From the NCBI GenBank assembly GCA_964036275.1, contig OZ038437.1, forward strand, positions 3,600,501-3,664,500: a stretch of 64,000 nt of DNA, given 5' to 3'. The notes beneath the pieces are model-generated. The model searched no databases and was not told the DNA's origin. It saw nothing but the letters and a program-made list of their open reading frames with translations. Positions within the stretch are counted from its first letter, which is position 1. Each line of letters opens with the position of its first letter. Positions 22,026-33,949 of this stretch are shown here, piece by piece. The position numbers were made by a program, and so were the translations under genes. This DNA is from Litoditis marina (taxonomy: Eukaryota > Nematoda > Chromadorea > Rhabditida > Rhabditidae).

Positions 22026-23935
22026 CGACTGTGAGATTTGTCTTCTGCTGTGCGCCCCTTAGACAGCTACTCTCAAATGGAGCAGCTACTGCTACAAAAA
22101 CCGAAAAATACTAATAAACTCAAGTATAACTGTTCATTACAAACATAGAAAAGTCGTAAAATATTTTCTCAAACCTGTAAACTAGAATCTACAAGTCACA
22201 GCTGCGAACGAGAGAACAACTGTTCAATAACATAAAAAACGTTATAGCAGCTAGAATTGAAGTAATGACAAAAAATGCCAACCATTGTGCACAAAACCAG
22301 GAACTCTATAATTGACTACGTTGAGTTAACATCTGTGATTTGTAGATTCTAGTTTACAGGTTTGAGAAAATATTTTACGACTTTTCTATGTTTGTAATGA
22401 ACAGTTATACTTGAGTTTATTAGTATTTTTCGGTTTTTGTAGCAGTAGCTGCTCCATTTGAGAGTAGCTGTCTAAGGGGCGCACAGCAGAAGACAAATCT
22501 CACAGTCGTTGGGCCCCCACTTTTTCATGAATTTTTCTCTTTTTGTTTACATGCCGTAGGTATGTAGAGAGGTGGTTTGATCTGTACGGTGCAGATAAAA
22601 TTGTTTTCTTAATGAACCACTTGTCAAGTATTACCACCATTCGAAAAAAATGACGTAAACATTGCAGTTCTAAAAACTTACTTTATCTGCCCTTCAGAAT
22701 CCCAGAATACGTCATGTTTGAATGAAGTTTCATCGTGAATTGACCATTTATAAGTCACTTTCATCATTCGAAAACATAGTTCACGTAAATTTGTTTTAAA
22801 GTTGACGTCATCTGGGATCTGGCACCCTGAATTCCAGAATAAGTCATATTTAGATAACGTTTCATCGTTAACTTACCATTTTTGAGATATTTTCCCATTT
22901 GAAAACATATGTGACGTCAACTTTGCACCTTTTCAAAAATGACGTCATATGGTCTCCAGAATCCCAAAATACGTCACTGTTAGATTGAGTTTCACCGTTA
23001 ATTGACGCTTTCTAAGATATTACCATCATTTGAGAATATAATTGACGTCAACTTTGCACTTTTTCAGTATTACGTCCCCTGGCCTCCAGAATCTCAGATA
23101 ACGACATGTTTAGATGAAGTTCTATCATTATTAAACCACTTGCCCACTATTATTATCATTTGAAGAATAATTTGACGTCAACTTTGTACTTTTCAAATTT
23201 GACGTCATCTGGCCTTCAGAATCCCGAAATACGACACCTTTCGATGGAGATCCATCGTTAATAATCCACTTGCCAACTATTGTCATCATTTGGAGAAATA
23301 TTTGACGTCAACTTTGCACTTTTCAAAGATGACGTCATCGGGTCTCCAGAATCCTGAATGACGTCACCGATAGAATACTTTTTACTTAAATTAAAGTCAC
23401 GATGGTATCATATTTAAATTTTCATCGAAATCGGTCAGTGTTACCCTAAGTTACAAGACAGTTTACATAACCGACCTGACAGAGAAAGCGAGAGAGCGTG
23501 CTAAATGGAGAGACGCAGAGATTTTAATTCAAAGGGCTGTAATTTGGTGAGAAATGATATTTTTCAAAAAAAAAATTGCGCAGCTGGGGATTGAGTAGAA
23601 ATCCTATCATGACTCCAAACCTCAGAAAAATCGGTTTAGTTACGGTCTAGATAGTATTGTGTAAACGCCCGGAAGAACGGAAGGAAGGAAGGAAACACGA
23701 CGGAAGTTGGCGCTCTGGATGAAGCGAAAACGTCATAACTTGGCTCAAACTCAACGGATTTCGTTCAAATTCGGAACACAACTTGCAAATATGCTTCAGA
23801 ACATGTCTAATTCATTAAAAGTTTCGTTTTGCGAATTTTAGCCTTTTTATGAGAAAACTAAAAAAACAGAGGCGCGCATTAGCCGGACCAAAGACAAATC
23901 TCGCACAGCGCTTCGCGCTGCGCGCGATTAGCATC
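22021..23935. mobile_element. 1.9-kb insertion in LINE-A with internal foldback
   Basis: Sits between LINE-A pieces. About 22021-22195 is the reverse complement of about 22335-22515, forming a hairpin of some 185-bp arms beginning gggggcccaacgactgtgag. The far end (23885-23930, agacaaatctcgcacagcg) carries a diverged inverted copy of the same terminal motif. A satellite array fills the middle. No gene frame is seen. It may be one element or two adjacent ones. A TTCATGAA palindrome at the hairpin boundaries makes the exact target duplication ambiguous. Confidence 0.65.
22620..23380 (+). repeat. Satellite of about 128-bp units containing CRE motifs
   Basis: Around six imperfect units, each with ttgacgtcaactttgcactt, a nearby tgacgtcat, then ctccagaatccc and ttcatcgttaattgacc. 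The palindromic ATF/CREB site TGACGTCA or a one-base variant appears about twice per unit (for example 22911, 22939, 23045, 23174, 23200, 23306 and 23330). Confidence 0.85.
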
Positions 23936-24137
23936 AGTTAAAACAATTTCTGTCTTTTTAGACCGAGTTTTTCTCTTGATAAAAGCGTAAAAGTTTTTGG
24001 ATGAGTCATTCATAACTTTCTTCTCTTGCAGAAAAATTTTCGCGCCGAGCTAATGCCTTTTTGTTTGTTTTTCGGTTATAAAAGAAAGATAGAATTAGGT
24101 GTACCTCTTTGTGAGGTAACACATAAGCAAACGGTGG
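23936..24137 (-). pseudogene. LINE-A endonuclease-RT linker fragment
   Basis: The minus frame reads KIFLQEKKVMNDSSKNFY and then AFIKRKTRSKKTEIVLTDAN, the typical linker before the RT domain, and joins by content to the frame at 22025 once the inserted element is removed. The 90 bp next to the direct-repeat element (24048-24137) are not assigned. Confidence 0.7.
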
Positions 24138-24613
24138 TTCAGTGGTATTTAAAGGTGGCATTAGCAAGGGCGAGCATGTTTCAACCAATAATTAATTAAA
24201 GTTCATAACCCTAGTGGAGAGCAAGGTATGCCAAGAAGATTCTCCGATTCGTTATACCTTGTGTGATCTAGTTTATATGAATTGTAACAAACACATGTGT
24301 TAAATAATTAGTTCATATCAGGCACATATACATAAAACAATATAATACAATCCTAATTGACTAGAGGTAGTTTTAATACAACTCAAATATACGGAATCAT
24401 CTCAAATATCACTTACATCAATTTGTTTCAAATACATCAAATGAGAAGAGCTCACATAACAGAGCGGATAAACGGAGACGACTGAATTTTAGGATCGGTA
24501 CTGAAAGCTGCGCCACTTTCGAAACGCGTGAAATACGTCAGCGAAAGCGACACGCTAAGCGCGCCATGTCCCGCGGGCTGGCTCAAATATAGAACATCGT
24601 GCGGAGTGCGACA
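24138..24613 (-). repeat. LTR-like direct repeat, downstream copy
   Basis: Matches 28214-28689 at roughly 98 percent by eye; preceded (minus strand) by the polypurine tract. Confidence 0.88.
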
Positions 24614-24735
24614 CTCCCCTCTTTCAAGTAATGGACCCGCCGGGCGGACCTCCCACGACACACAAACCTATCTCACATCTCAATTACTACGTCTAAGTCT
24701 CAAAACAATAAATATACAACTGTACATAAAACAAA

Positions 24736-27700
24736 TCATACATGTGTGCCTTCTTGGAGTAGACGAGTCGTGGCCGTTGTGGAGGAGGAACCTGGCTGGC
24801 AGATCATGTCGAAGGGAATGAAGCCGTTCCCTTTCCTGTAAAATACATCAAATATCAAATGCTCCCTCAATTGAATTGTTTTGACAACTTGGATGCTTTA
24901 AATTAAGATCAGTAGACTTTAACATTGGCATGATGTCGACTACAAAATCATCTTGCTGTTTCGGTTATTTCATTTCAATCAATCTGTCATACATGCAAAG
25001 TCCTCAGATTGCTGCTCGATAGTTCAAATTTGAAATCAATTTTTAAAAATAGATTGATAATTCAGTAGAGCTTCGTGTAGTATGGCTTCGGCGTCAAGTA
25101 TTCTCAATAAATACCAGTTAAATGGACTCATTTCATTCACAACACTTCCTGCTTCAAGGCAATCGGGAAAGTGAACAGCGTCTACCAGGCTTTCTCCTGG
25201 ACTCGACTAACTGATGAAAACTAAGAATTCAAATCAATGGATAAACAACTATCACAATAACTATATGAAGGCGTTATTGCATTATACTGACTTCTCTTCT
25301 GTTTAACTGGGTTCAACTGGAGGATTCAACTGTACAATAACACAAAAAAACACATCTGTTAAGTGCCTTTCACTCTGTTAACTGGTTATAACATTAAAAT
25401 GGTTTTATGCTGACGAGTTCAACTCTATAATATCAGGACAACAGATACTTATCAATGTTTCCGATAATAAAGTAACCCATTTTTTAAATCGTAGCATAGA
25501 AGTACCCGTCGGTATCATTCTCAGACCAGTGGACCGACTAAACTATCGTAGTAGACCCCTCGTGGTTTCCTATCGACGTCTGGCGAAAATAAAAACAACT
25601 CGTCGCAGTTGACGCCTGGGCCGGAGGAGGTGTTGGAGTCCTCCTTCGTTGTTGTTGTAGCTCATGAAGGGTACCCATCTCCTTCATACAGATGAACCCG
25701 GTCGGATTCTATCAACTTCTCACGTAGAACACGCAATAGATGATGTAGTAAAATGTGACGGCAGGCTACTAGTGCTATCACTTTATCAAGGCAGACGTTA
25801 CGACAAATTAATAGATGAAACCTTTAAGAGGTTTCACTTTGGATTTATCAAGTTATTCCTCCTGATTCCTCCGATCAATTTAGTTAAATCGAATATCCAC
25901 TGATGGTGCAGATGATCTATAGATGATCATGCACAAGGCTCATACAATGAGCACTAAGTCACAACAAATTAAATACACGAGAACAGACCAACTATCTAAT
26001 TCCCTTTTAAATAAGTGCAGCTTTGAAAATTAATTTGAAATACGAAGTGTCCATCCTTTCGTTCTGATTAGGAGGCGTTGACGTACTGGCTTCATGATGT
26101 TTAACTTATTATTTTATTACTCTGCATATTCTTTATCATCAATTTCCACTTTTTATTTCCCAGACTTCCTTGCCTTCCGAATGTGTTACGTCTTATTGAT
26201 AGAAAATCCATAAACAACATCAAGTTGTCACGTAGGATCATCCATCAAATGGTTAATTGCAATATTGTTCAACTGTCTTAATATTATTGCAGGTCTCTAC
26301 TGGACTCTCTTACTTAAGTTCAAATCTAATTAAATGGGATCAATTCAGATAGCTGAGGTGGTTTTCCTCATTTCAAATGTCAAATCTTACTGAAACCGAC
26401 CAGAGTCTATGTTATGCAGACAAACCAATGAGTACTGATGGTTGAGTCACAGAGAAGGTACCAACCTATGCCAAACCACAACCTGCCACCTTGCAGGCAG
26501 GCAGTCGAGAAGGTTTCCTCAAACTGTATACTACCAACAACAATACTATGGTTTATCTGCACCACATTGACTACATAATCGAAAAATAATATGCGCCAAC
26601 CTTAGAAGTGTTCTTGTTCTCCTTTACTTCCTCAAGCGATGGTTCCTCGATTTCAACGTCCCTCCTCAACTTCTTAACTTCTGGTCTCGAAGAGCTGTCC
26701 GATCTACGCGACCGTATTTCCTCGCGTCGGCTGGATGATGGTGTCGTTTTCTGAACAATCTCATGCAATAACTAACTTCCTCCAATTAATGTTAACTTGT
26801 CGGCCCAACTATGTAGTACGCACCCATGAATGGTATAATAGTATTATTGTTTGACATAACATGTCTTTCTCAATTACCGACGGACAGTTAACCGAAATAT
26901 TGGTTGCCGAAAAAGACGTCAAATGCATCATCAATTATAATCTTAACTATATATTGAATGAATCAATTTTAACTATTATTTATTCAACTGCTGACATCAA
27001 GTATCTATAATCAATCCTGTCTCAAATGAAAATTTGGGCATAGGTTACCCCGTTACTCGTTAAATATTCAAGCACAAATTCACTCATTAAATTCTGTTCA
27101 GGTCAACAACTCCATAAAATTGAGTATTAGTAGCCTCAGACATCGTTTAAAAATGGTATAGTAAACAGTAATTCTCTTGGTCAAATTAAGTAATAAAGTC
27201 AATTGCGTTTTGAAGTTTCCATTTGTAATCGACATTCTATAAGGTAGTGACAACTCTGTTCAAATAGCAGTTGAAATATCATCTGGACATCGATCTCGTA
27301 TCAATTCTCACCTGATATGCTTCCCGCACTCTCTTTGTCCGGTCAACGTCCAACATAAGTGGATCCGTAATTCGAGTCAAGTCGATCAGCGGCCTTTTTG
27401 GCAACAGTTCATCAAGTAGGGAAACCGAGAACTGAAACAGAGGTCATATAGCATCCACTCGCTACTGTTCTGCTCACCTCATAAAACATAAGCTTCTTTT
27501 CAAATAGTGCTATTACTGTTGGAAAAATGAATTAAGTGCAATTTCATCATGTAGTTTAGTCATCAATCGATTAGGGCATGGGTTACCCTGGTATTCGTTA
27601 ATTATGTATATATTGGCACCGATCAGGTTGATATTGTCAGTCATGTTGTCCATAGTGGTTATCCAACGGCACCAATTTCTCAAGTTCAAATGTCGTAGAA

Positions 27701-27875
27701 CATCATTAACTATCTTCAACTGTTTCCAAATCGATCAATAAATGAAGTATCATCGTAATTGCCATAAAAATGGTATAAATCTTAATTAAAATGGTATAAT
27801 CTTCAAAATATGATTTCTTACTCTGTCGTTTTTCTTCTCCGTAGATTTTCCTTCCTTTCTTCTCTGTTCCGACAT
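24736..27875 (-). CDS. Cargo gene inside the LTR-like element (basic, charged protein)
   Basis: Three consecutive phase-0 exons are clear on the minus strand. Exon 1 is 27875-27822 (MSEQRRKEGKSTEKKNDR, donor GTAAGA). Exon 2 is 27431-27312 (tttcag acceptor; FSVSLLDELLPKRPLIDLTR then ITDPLMLDVDRTKRVREAYQ; donor GTGAGA). Exon 3 is 26750-26601 (RS-rich, then PSLEEVKENKNTSK). A short candidate exon 4 is 26523-26490 (FEETFSTACLQ). A likely last exon is 24835-24736 (tttacag acceptor, GNGFIPFDMICQPGSS, stop 24736-24738); exons joining these two are not resolved. The product is basic and low-complexity, with no enzyme motif I recognise and nothing retroviral. Intron-bearing cargo with the same polarity as the LTRs is unusual. 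Confidence 0.55.
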
Positions 27876-28213
27876 GATGACGAATATGCAACTCTGAGAT
27901 TACTTCACTTCCGTATTAGGAAACGAACCTGGAATTAGTTCAATTTTCAATGCCGTCTTCTGATCAGGGATTAAATGAGAATAAAAAATCAAATAGGAAT
28001 AAGAATCAATTAAGAAGGGTCCTTTATCTGTATGTTAATTGTCAACTGTCAATTTCGGAAGAACTAAAATCTAAACAGGCGTCAAATTTCCCAGAATCCT
28101 TCTTCCTTTCGAGATTACTTGTTAACTTGCTAAATACAAATGAGCCAAACAGACATGACTTAATAATACACATACATACTTAAACTACCAGGATTAAAAA
28201 TGTATTTAGCCGA

Positions 28214-28689
28214 TGCAGTGGTATTTAAAGGTGGCATTAGCAAGGGCGAGCATGTTTCAACCAATAATTAATCAAAGTTCATAACCCTAGTGGAGAGCAA
28301 GGTATGCCAAGAAGATTCTCCGATTCGTTATACCTTGTGTGATCTAGTTTATATAAATTGTAACGAACACATGTGTTAAATAATTAGTTCATATCAGGCA
28401 CATATACATAAAACAATATAATACAATCCTAATTGACTAGAGGTAGTTTTAATACAACTCAAATATACGGAATCATCTCAAATATCACTTACATCAATTT
28501 GTTTCAAATACATCAAATGAGAAGAGCTCACATAACAGAGCGGATAAACGGAGACGAATGAATTTTAGGATCAGTACTGAAAGCTGCGCCACTTTCGAAA
28601 CGCGTGAAATACGTCAGCGAAAGCGACACGCTAAGCGCGCCATGTCCCGCGGGCTGGCTCAAATATAGAACATCGTGCGGAGCGCGACA
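28214..28689 (-). repeat. LTR-like direct repeat, upstream copy
   Basis: Minus-strand limits TG...CA are intact here. It abuts LINE-A sequence at 28690. Confidence 0.88.
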
Positions 28690-29500
28690 GAAATGAAGCG
28701 TTTAATTTCATTAGCTAGTCTCTTGGAAACAAGATTATATTTCTCATGAACAGAAGGAACATGAATTTTCCGAAACAATAACATTCTATAATCTGCCAAC
28801 TTTTGTATGTTGCGAGGATGAGTCGGTGGGCGATGACGAGAGTACTTCATAGGTGTGAAACGAGAAAGCAAGAAGTGTAATACACAGCAGAACCTAGAAT
28901 ACAGATCATCGATATCGCAGAAGTTGTCGAAAGTTTCAACCCAGTTAACTGTCTCGAGCTCTCGACGCAAGGCTGAAATCTGTCCGCGGAAAATCTGGAG
29001 TTGGTGAACAAATTGATGACACCACTGACTGCAAGTTAGGATTGAAAGCTACGATTTTGTGATCAGACGATGATAGAGGTGCTAACAACCTAATATTATT
29101 GACGATACAAGGATCTTCAACTAGGAGAATATCCAGCGTCCGCGTCCCACATGTATAATCCTGAACAAGCTGACTGATCGACAAATCAAGGAAAAAATTG
29201 AGATATTTCTTATTTCGCCCAGACGCAGTTTGAGTTTCCCATTCGATGTGAAGATTTAAATCTCCGACTAAGAGAACATTATCAGAACTGAGAGGGATAG
29301 TTGTGTTCAGATGATCCAAAAACTCATCACAAGAAGCGGATTTCACATTTGGCGGACGATACACATTGAAAACTCGAAGACATTTAGCAGCATTGTCAAA
29401 CACTTCTACAACCAAACAGTTAATACTTCCTTTTTTGTAGCAACAATTGCCTACGATGTTACAGGATAGATGTTGTTTGTAGATAATCTTTGTTGAAGTA
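28690..29500 (-). pseudogene. LINE-A APE-type endonuclease, 5'-truncated and frameshifted
   Basis: The minus frame at 29490-28990 holds VYRPPNVKSASCDEF, the endonuclease motifs LLVGDLNLHIEW and TLDILLVEDP, and the catalytic SSSDHKIV. The N-terminal endonuclease motifs are absent. Near 29000 the coding frame shifts, and the linker continues in another frame (ETVNWVETFDNF ... EKYNLVSKRLANEIKRFIS) to the junction with the LTR-like element at 28689. Confidence 0.88.
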
Positions 29501-30140
29501 GACTTCAGTAAAAAAAAATAGAGAAGTTTCTTTTAACGGATTGACTGGCTTGTTTAATCTTGTGTAAAGCAATAGAAAAGTACATGAGTGTGAAGGATTT
29601 GGTACAAATATCTCTCATTTTCTAGGTATTGGCTTGTATAGTTTGTCGTATGAACGTTGCGACAATTCTGAACTATCACAGTACACTTCACTAATAAAAT
29701 GGAATAACTGTAGAATAATGGATTGACTGGCTTGTTTAATCTTGTGTAAAGCACAATTGTACTTTGTAGATTGAACTCAGATACTAATTTTTTCTTAACC
29801 ATTTTGAAATAAAGTCCGCATTCATGAAAGTTAGGTCTAGGGTTGAACTATTGCCTCCCATTTTTTGTTGTTTGTAGGGGTGATCGTTGAACTCCGCCAT
29901 TGTACAATCGCACTCCTTTCACAATGCGCCCGCTTTCACCATTTACAAAAATCTCTCTCTCTCTCTCTATGGGAAGTTGTATTGGAAGAGGGGTGATAAA
30001 ATTTCGATAGAATTTCGAAGGGAACTCAAGACAATTGTACAGTTTTCCACTGAACTATCTTTGTTGAAATACAGTTCAGTTTAAAAGTAAGCTAATAAAT
30101 AACGGATTGACTGGATCGTTTAGAGGAAATTTGTCTATTG
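29501..30140. other. Repeat-rich spacer
   Basis: Contains the motif ggattgactggcttgtttaa at about 29539 and 29719, with a variant near 30104 and an inverted relative near 32262. These look like remnants of a dispersed element. No supported gene. Confidence 0.45.
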
Positions 30141-30334
30141 TCGCCGTTCGTAGCTTCAATCCAGATAGTACGATTTTTCCACAATTCTGAAACGAATGGC
30201 GTTGGAATCCACGAGTTTCCCAACGAGTTTCGTCAGTTCTGTTACCGGTTTAACGAGTTTCTTAACAAGAAGCAGTGCTCGACGCAGTTTCCCTGCACGT
30301 TAACAGGAATACTGAAAGGACGTCTGGCGAGTAA

Positions 30335-30342
30335 TATAAAAC
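30335..30342 (+). promoter_or_regulatory. TATA box of the duplicate coiled-coil gene
   Basis: tataaaac lies about 50 bp before the ATG at 30392, aligned with the TATAAAAG of copy 1; the upstream motif gttaacaggaat is also found at the third promoter-like site near 36689. Confidence 0.5.
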
Positions 30343-30391
30343 AGGGCAGGCGTCCCCTTTCTATCACAACTAACTTACTCTCTCCTCTACG

Positions 30392-31489
30392 ATGTCTGGA
30401 TCGGTTCCGGTGCAAATGGATAAGCCCCGGCTGCTGCGAGACGACGAAACCTACATGGGGTATGAGATACTTGCCCCTCTGCTACAACTCAGATGAAGTT
30501 TTAGGATTTGTTTAGTTTTTTTTTGGCGTTTGTTTTTAGCTTGCGTTTTTTCAGGTGCCTACTAGATTTAGGTTGCGTTTTCAAGCTGAGATAAGCTTCA
30601 ATTGTCCTCAATTCTGTTGAAATTTTTTTACTATACTTTAAAGATACTTTCAACAAAATGAGTTCTCTAGGAAACACAATTGAATTTTTCGTTCTGAGTC
30701 ATTGATTATCATATTATGAGAGAGCTCTTGTGAAAAAATTGACCCTGTTGTTTTGCTAAACCAAACTCGGCACCCTCGTCTGTCTCAAAATAACATTATT
30801 TCTAATCTGATATGTTTACAGACGCCATCTCTCGACCTACAACTGAAAGAAAAAAATGAGGAATTGAGCCGTGCCAACAAACGAATCAGTCACCTGGAAC
30901 AAAAACTCAACACATCCAATGCCGAAAATTCTGAGCTCGCCCAAAAGGTACACTGTTCATTAAATAGTCGTTTTAGTTATGCTCTAGAATTCACGTAGAT
31001 TTTTCAATTCGTTTTGTTTATTTTTTGTAGTTTCTCTATCTAGCATAGTTAATAGTTTTGAAACTGTTATTTGATCGGGCCCCTGAGACATTTTTCGCTG
31101 AGTTCTAATTTGAATGTTGCAGGTTGCCACTCGAGATGTTTGGTTGTTGAATCAACATGAAGCAAACGTTACTACTCATCGGAGTATGGAGAAAGCGGAA
31201 AAGAATGTCGCAGAAGCCCAGCAAATCGCAAAAGAAGCGACACTGGAGCAAAAGATGGCAGAGAAGGAGGATCAGGAAGTCTTGCATCAAAACAATAGGA
31301 GTCTAATCTCTAAAAAAAAATCTAAAAAAAAGGAATCTAAGTTCAATTGAGAAAATTGAGCAGTTATCAATAGTTGGTGAGCACTGTGTATAGCCAAGTA
31401 ATCATTGCTTGATGAAATTTTTTTTCGTTTTTCAGGTACTCTCCCTCACTTCCGCACTGGTGGAGATGGCACACGGAGTTGGCCACTAA
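30392..31489 (+). pseudogene. Coiled-coil gene copy 2, two splice donors lost
   Basis: Equivalent exons: 1 from 30392 (MSGSVPVQMDKPRLLRDDET), 2 at 30822-30947 (42 codons as in copy 1, SHLEQKLNTSNAENSELAQK), 3 from 31123 (RDVWLLNQHE...), 4 at 31436-31489 (SLTSALVEMAHGVGH, stop). Acceptors (tttacag, gttgcag, tttcag), phases and the donor after exon 2 are kept. Exon 1 has no in-phase GT donor before a stop at about 30494. Where copy 1 has a GT donor after exon 3, this copy has an A-rich run and reads through to a stop at 31350. It is most simply a decaying paralogue; unusual splicing or a read-through short product cannot be ruled out. Confidence 0.65.
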
Positions 31490-31659
31490 CAGAACCATCT
31501 CAACTGACGACGCGTACTGACAGAGGATACAATAAACGTATCAAAAATAATTTGTTTTTGGATATATCTCAACAATATGAAAATTACATATCACTAAAGT
31601 GATAGCACACATGACGGAACTGATAGCAACTTTAGAAACAAGCAGAGAAGAATCTAATT

Positions 31660-31870
31660 TAAATTTGGCGTTTTTCTTACCTCTCCTTATCCCCTCACTC
31701 TTCTCTCTTTATTTTCTTTCGCTCTCTCTTCTATTTCTCTCTTTATGTTTATTTTTCTTTTTCTTTTCTCTTCTTTCTTTTTCCCTCCCTTTCTCTCTCC
31801 CATTTTTTATGTCTATATCTCACTTTGTTTCCTTTTGATTCTCTTTTTCTCGCTCCACATACCTTTTCTG
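31660..31870 (+). repeat. Polypyrimidine tract
   Basis: CT-rich low-complexity sequence; frames through it are Phe/Leu/Ser artefacts. Confidence 0.7.
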
Positions 31871-32509
31871 TGTTTTCAGCAGAGCTCGAGTGGCGAACCT
31901 TTCACCAAACCTTTACCGCTTATAAAAACAAGCTTGCTTCCAAGTTTGAAGTCTGAGCTTTGTAAACTTAGGTAGTTGAGACTGTGAAATGTACCAAAGC
32001 TGCCTGATAATTAGGATCAGGAAAGATTGTTGTAAATTAGATTCTTGGATGAACTTCAACAAAGATAATTTTAGAAACCAACTAAAATCTCTTCAACCTG
32101 AAGAATGAGAGAGATTTGTACAAATCTTCCACACTCATGCACTTTTCTACTCTTATGAATGCAAACTTTCTTTCAAAATGGTTTCTGACTGACTGGACAG
32201 AATGGAACAAAAAGTATCTGGGTTCAAGCTACAAACTACAATTGTGTATTGCTTACATGGGATTAAACAAGCCAGTCAATCCGCTATAAGACACTCCCCT
32301 TTTTTACTGAAGTCTACTTCAACAAAGATAGTTCCAAATGTATATCGAAGTTCATACGACGAGCTAAGCTTTCCATACCCTGAAGAATGAGATAGATTTG
32401 TACCAAACACCTATCATATTTGGCCCTCTTCTGTACTGCAACAAAGATCTCCGTGAGTACAATATTGACTGCAAAGTCTGTCGACCCCATATTGTGTCAG
32501 TGGAGTTAC

Positions 32510-32900
32510 GATCGGGGGAAAATTGAAGTATCGCCCCCCACTTTAGTTGAGTCCCCCCCCCCCCCGTAGCACTTCAACCCCCCACCCAAGCTAAAACCCG
32601 AAAATCTAGGAGAGGGAGGGGGTCAAAAATCAACTTCGACATTTACTATTTACCCCCACCTGGGTCGGCGGGGGGTAGAACTTCAATGGTGGGGGGTCAA
32701 ACTTCAACGAGTGGGGGGCTGAACTTCAATACCGGAAATGTTTACTTTTTACCCCCCCCCCCCCCCACCCTCAAACTTTTGTATTGCAAGTGATACATTG
32801 AATTATCACCCCCGGTGGAGGGGGATCAAACTACAATTCCCCAAACGCAATACAAATTCAGAACAGTGGGGGGTAAAAAGTCAATGTTCCCACGATCGGT
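32510..32900. repeat. G/C-tract foldback block
   Basis: Repeats of the word ggggggtcaaacttcaa and its complement (cccccac...ttgaag) alternate through 390 bp, with C runs up to 14 bases. It is unlike its surroundings and could form hairpins or G-quadruplexes. Confidence 0.7.
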
Positions 32901-33059
32901 GCTAGAGTGAACAGCTATCTTTCAAAATACAAAGGAACTTGTTTGTTTTCAATGAGAATTGCTTCTTGATAGAAACTCGAAAACCCTTCCTTCCATGAAA
33001 ACCAACAGACAACTAGGAAGTGTCCTTTCTGTTACAGCCAGTTCTTCGTGTTCAGTTGT

Positions 33060-33137
33060 CCTTTTTGTCGAGTCTCCCTTCATCTCTCTTCCTCTCTCTC
33101 TCTCCCTCTTTCCATCTCTCTTACTGTTTTATTCCTC

Positions 33138-33202
<65 letters not shown>

Positions 33203-33620
33203 GCTCCCTTCCTTATATCTCTTTCTCTCTATTCCCTCCGTCTTCTTTTCCTCTCTCAATCTCTCTATTCTCCACTTTTCTCTTTTCCCATCTCTATCTC
33301 TTTCTTTCCTTCCCCTCTTTTACTTCCATTCTTTTACGTCTCTCTTTCTCTGTTTCTCTTTCCCGTTCTCTCAATTGTCTCTTATTCTCTCTTCTCAATC
33401 ACTGCCTACATATTCTCTTTCCATCCCTTTGTCTCTCTGGTTCTCTCATCCTACCTTTCTCCCTCCGTCTCCACCCTCACTCCCTCTTTCTTCGTCTCAC
33501 TCTCTTTCTCTCTCTCAAGTCTCTTCTGAATCACTACCTACATTTTCGCTTTCCATCTCTCCGTCTGTCTGGTTCTCTTGACCTATCTTTCTCAATCAAC
33601 CTTCTCTCTTATTCTCGTCT
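33060..33620 (+). repeat. Polypyrimidine tract with a (TC)n microsatellite
   Basis: Includes an almost perfect TC run at about 33150-33198. Large overlapping frames here (Ser/Leu/Phe only) are not genes. It corresponds to 14520-15140 in the other duplicate. Confidence 0.85.
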
Positions 33621-33949
33621 CTTGGTAAGTGCATGATCAGTACACTACAGTTTCGATGACTTTCCTATTTCTTTTCGCGAGACTTGAGTCTCAGAACATA
33701 AGATCCTAAGAGAACCTAAGAGAGAAAACAATCCCTAACACATCAAAATTCAACATCGTATTTTCTGGTGAATAGATCCATTTTCACACACTCGGCATAT
33801 TCCGACCTCTGAAAACAAAACCGTCGACAAAACCATCGGAAAATAAAAAATCTGCCAGACACTCTTCCCATTCCTTACCCTTCCTCCTTCTCTCTCACTA
33901 GCGTACAGTTTGCATTCCCATTTTTGGCTTCGTTTAAAAGTTCAGGAGG

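Larger units (their letters stand above)
24138..28689 (-). mobile_element. 4.55-kb LTR-like element carrying a spliced gene
   Basis: Bounded by 476-bp direct repeats (24138-24613 and 28214-28689) differing at about eight positions. Read on the minus strand the repeat is TGTCGCG...CACTGCA, and a polypurine tract gaaagaggggag (24614-24625) lies directly before the downstream copy, so the LTR polarity is minus. It splits LINE-A. The interior has no gag, RT or integrase frame. It instead contains minus-strand exons with ordinary splice sites. No clear target duplication was found, and the outer TG of the left copy reads TT. Confidence 0.75.

Noticed and set aside
24138..28689. The 476-bp repeats as a simple segmental duplication
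   Set aside because: TG...CA limits, an adjoining polypurine tract and the clean split of LINE-A favour an inserted element, though the missing target duplication keeps some doubt.
33020..33636. Three overlapping plus-strand frames of 169-225 residues
   Set aside because: They translate a CT-rich low-complexity tract and contain almost only Ser, Leu, Phe and Pro. The same holds for frames at 14670-14972 and 31599-31975.
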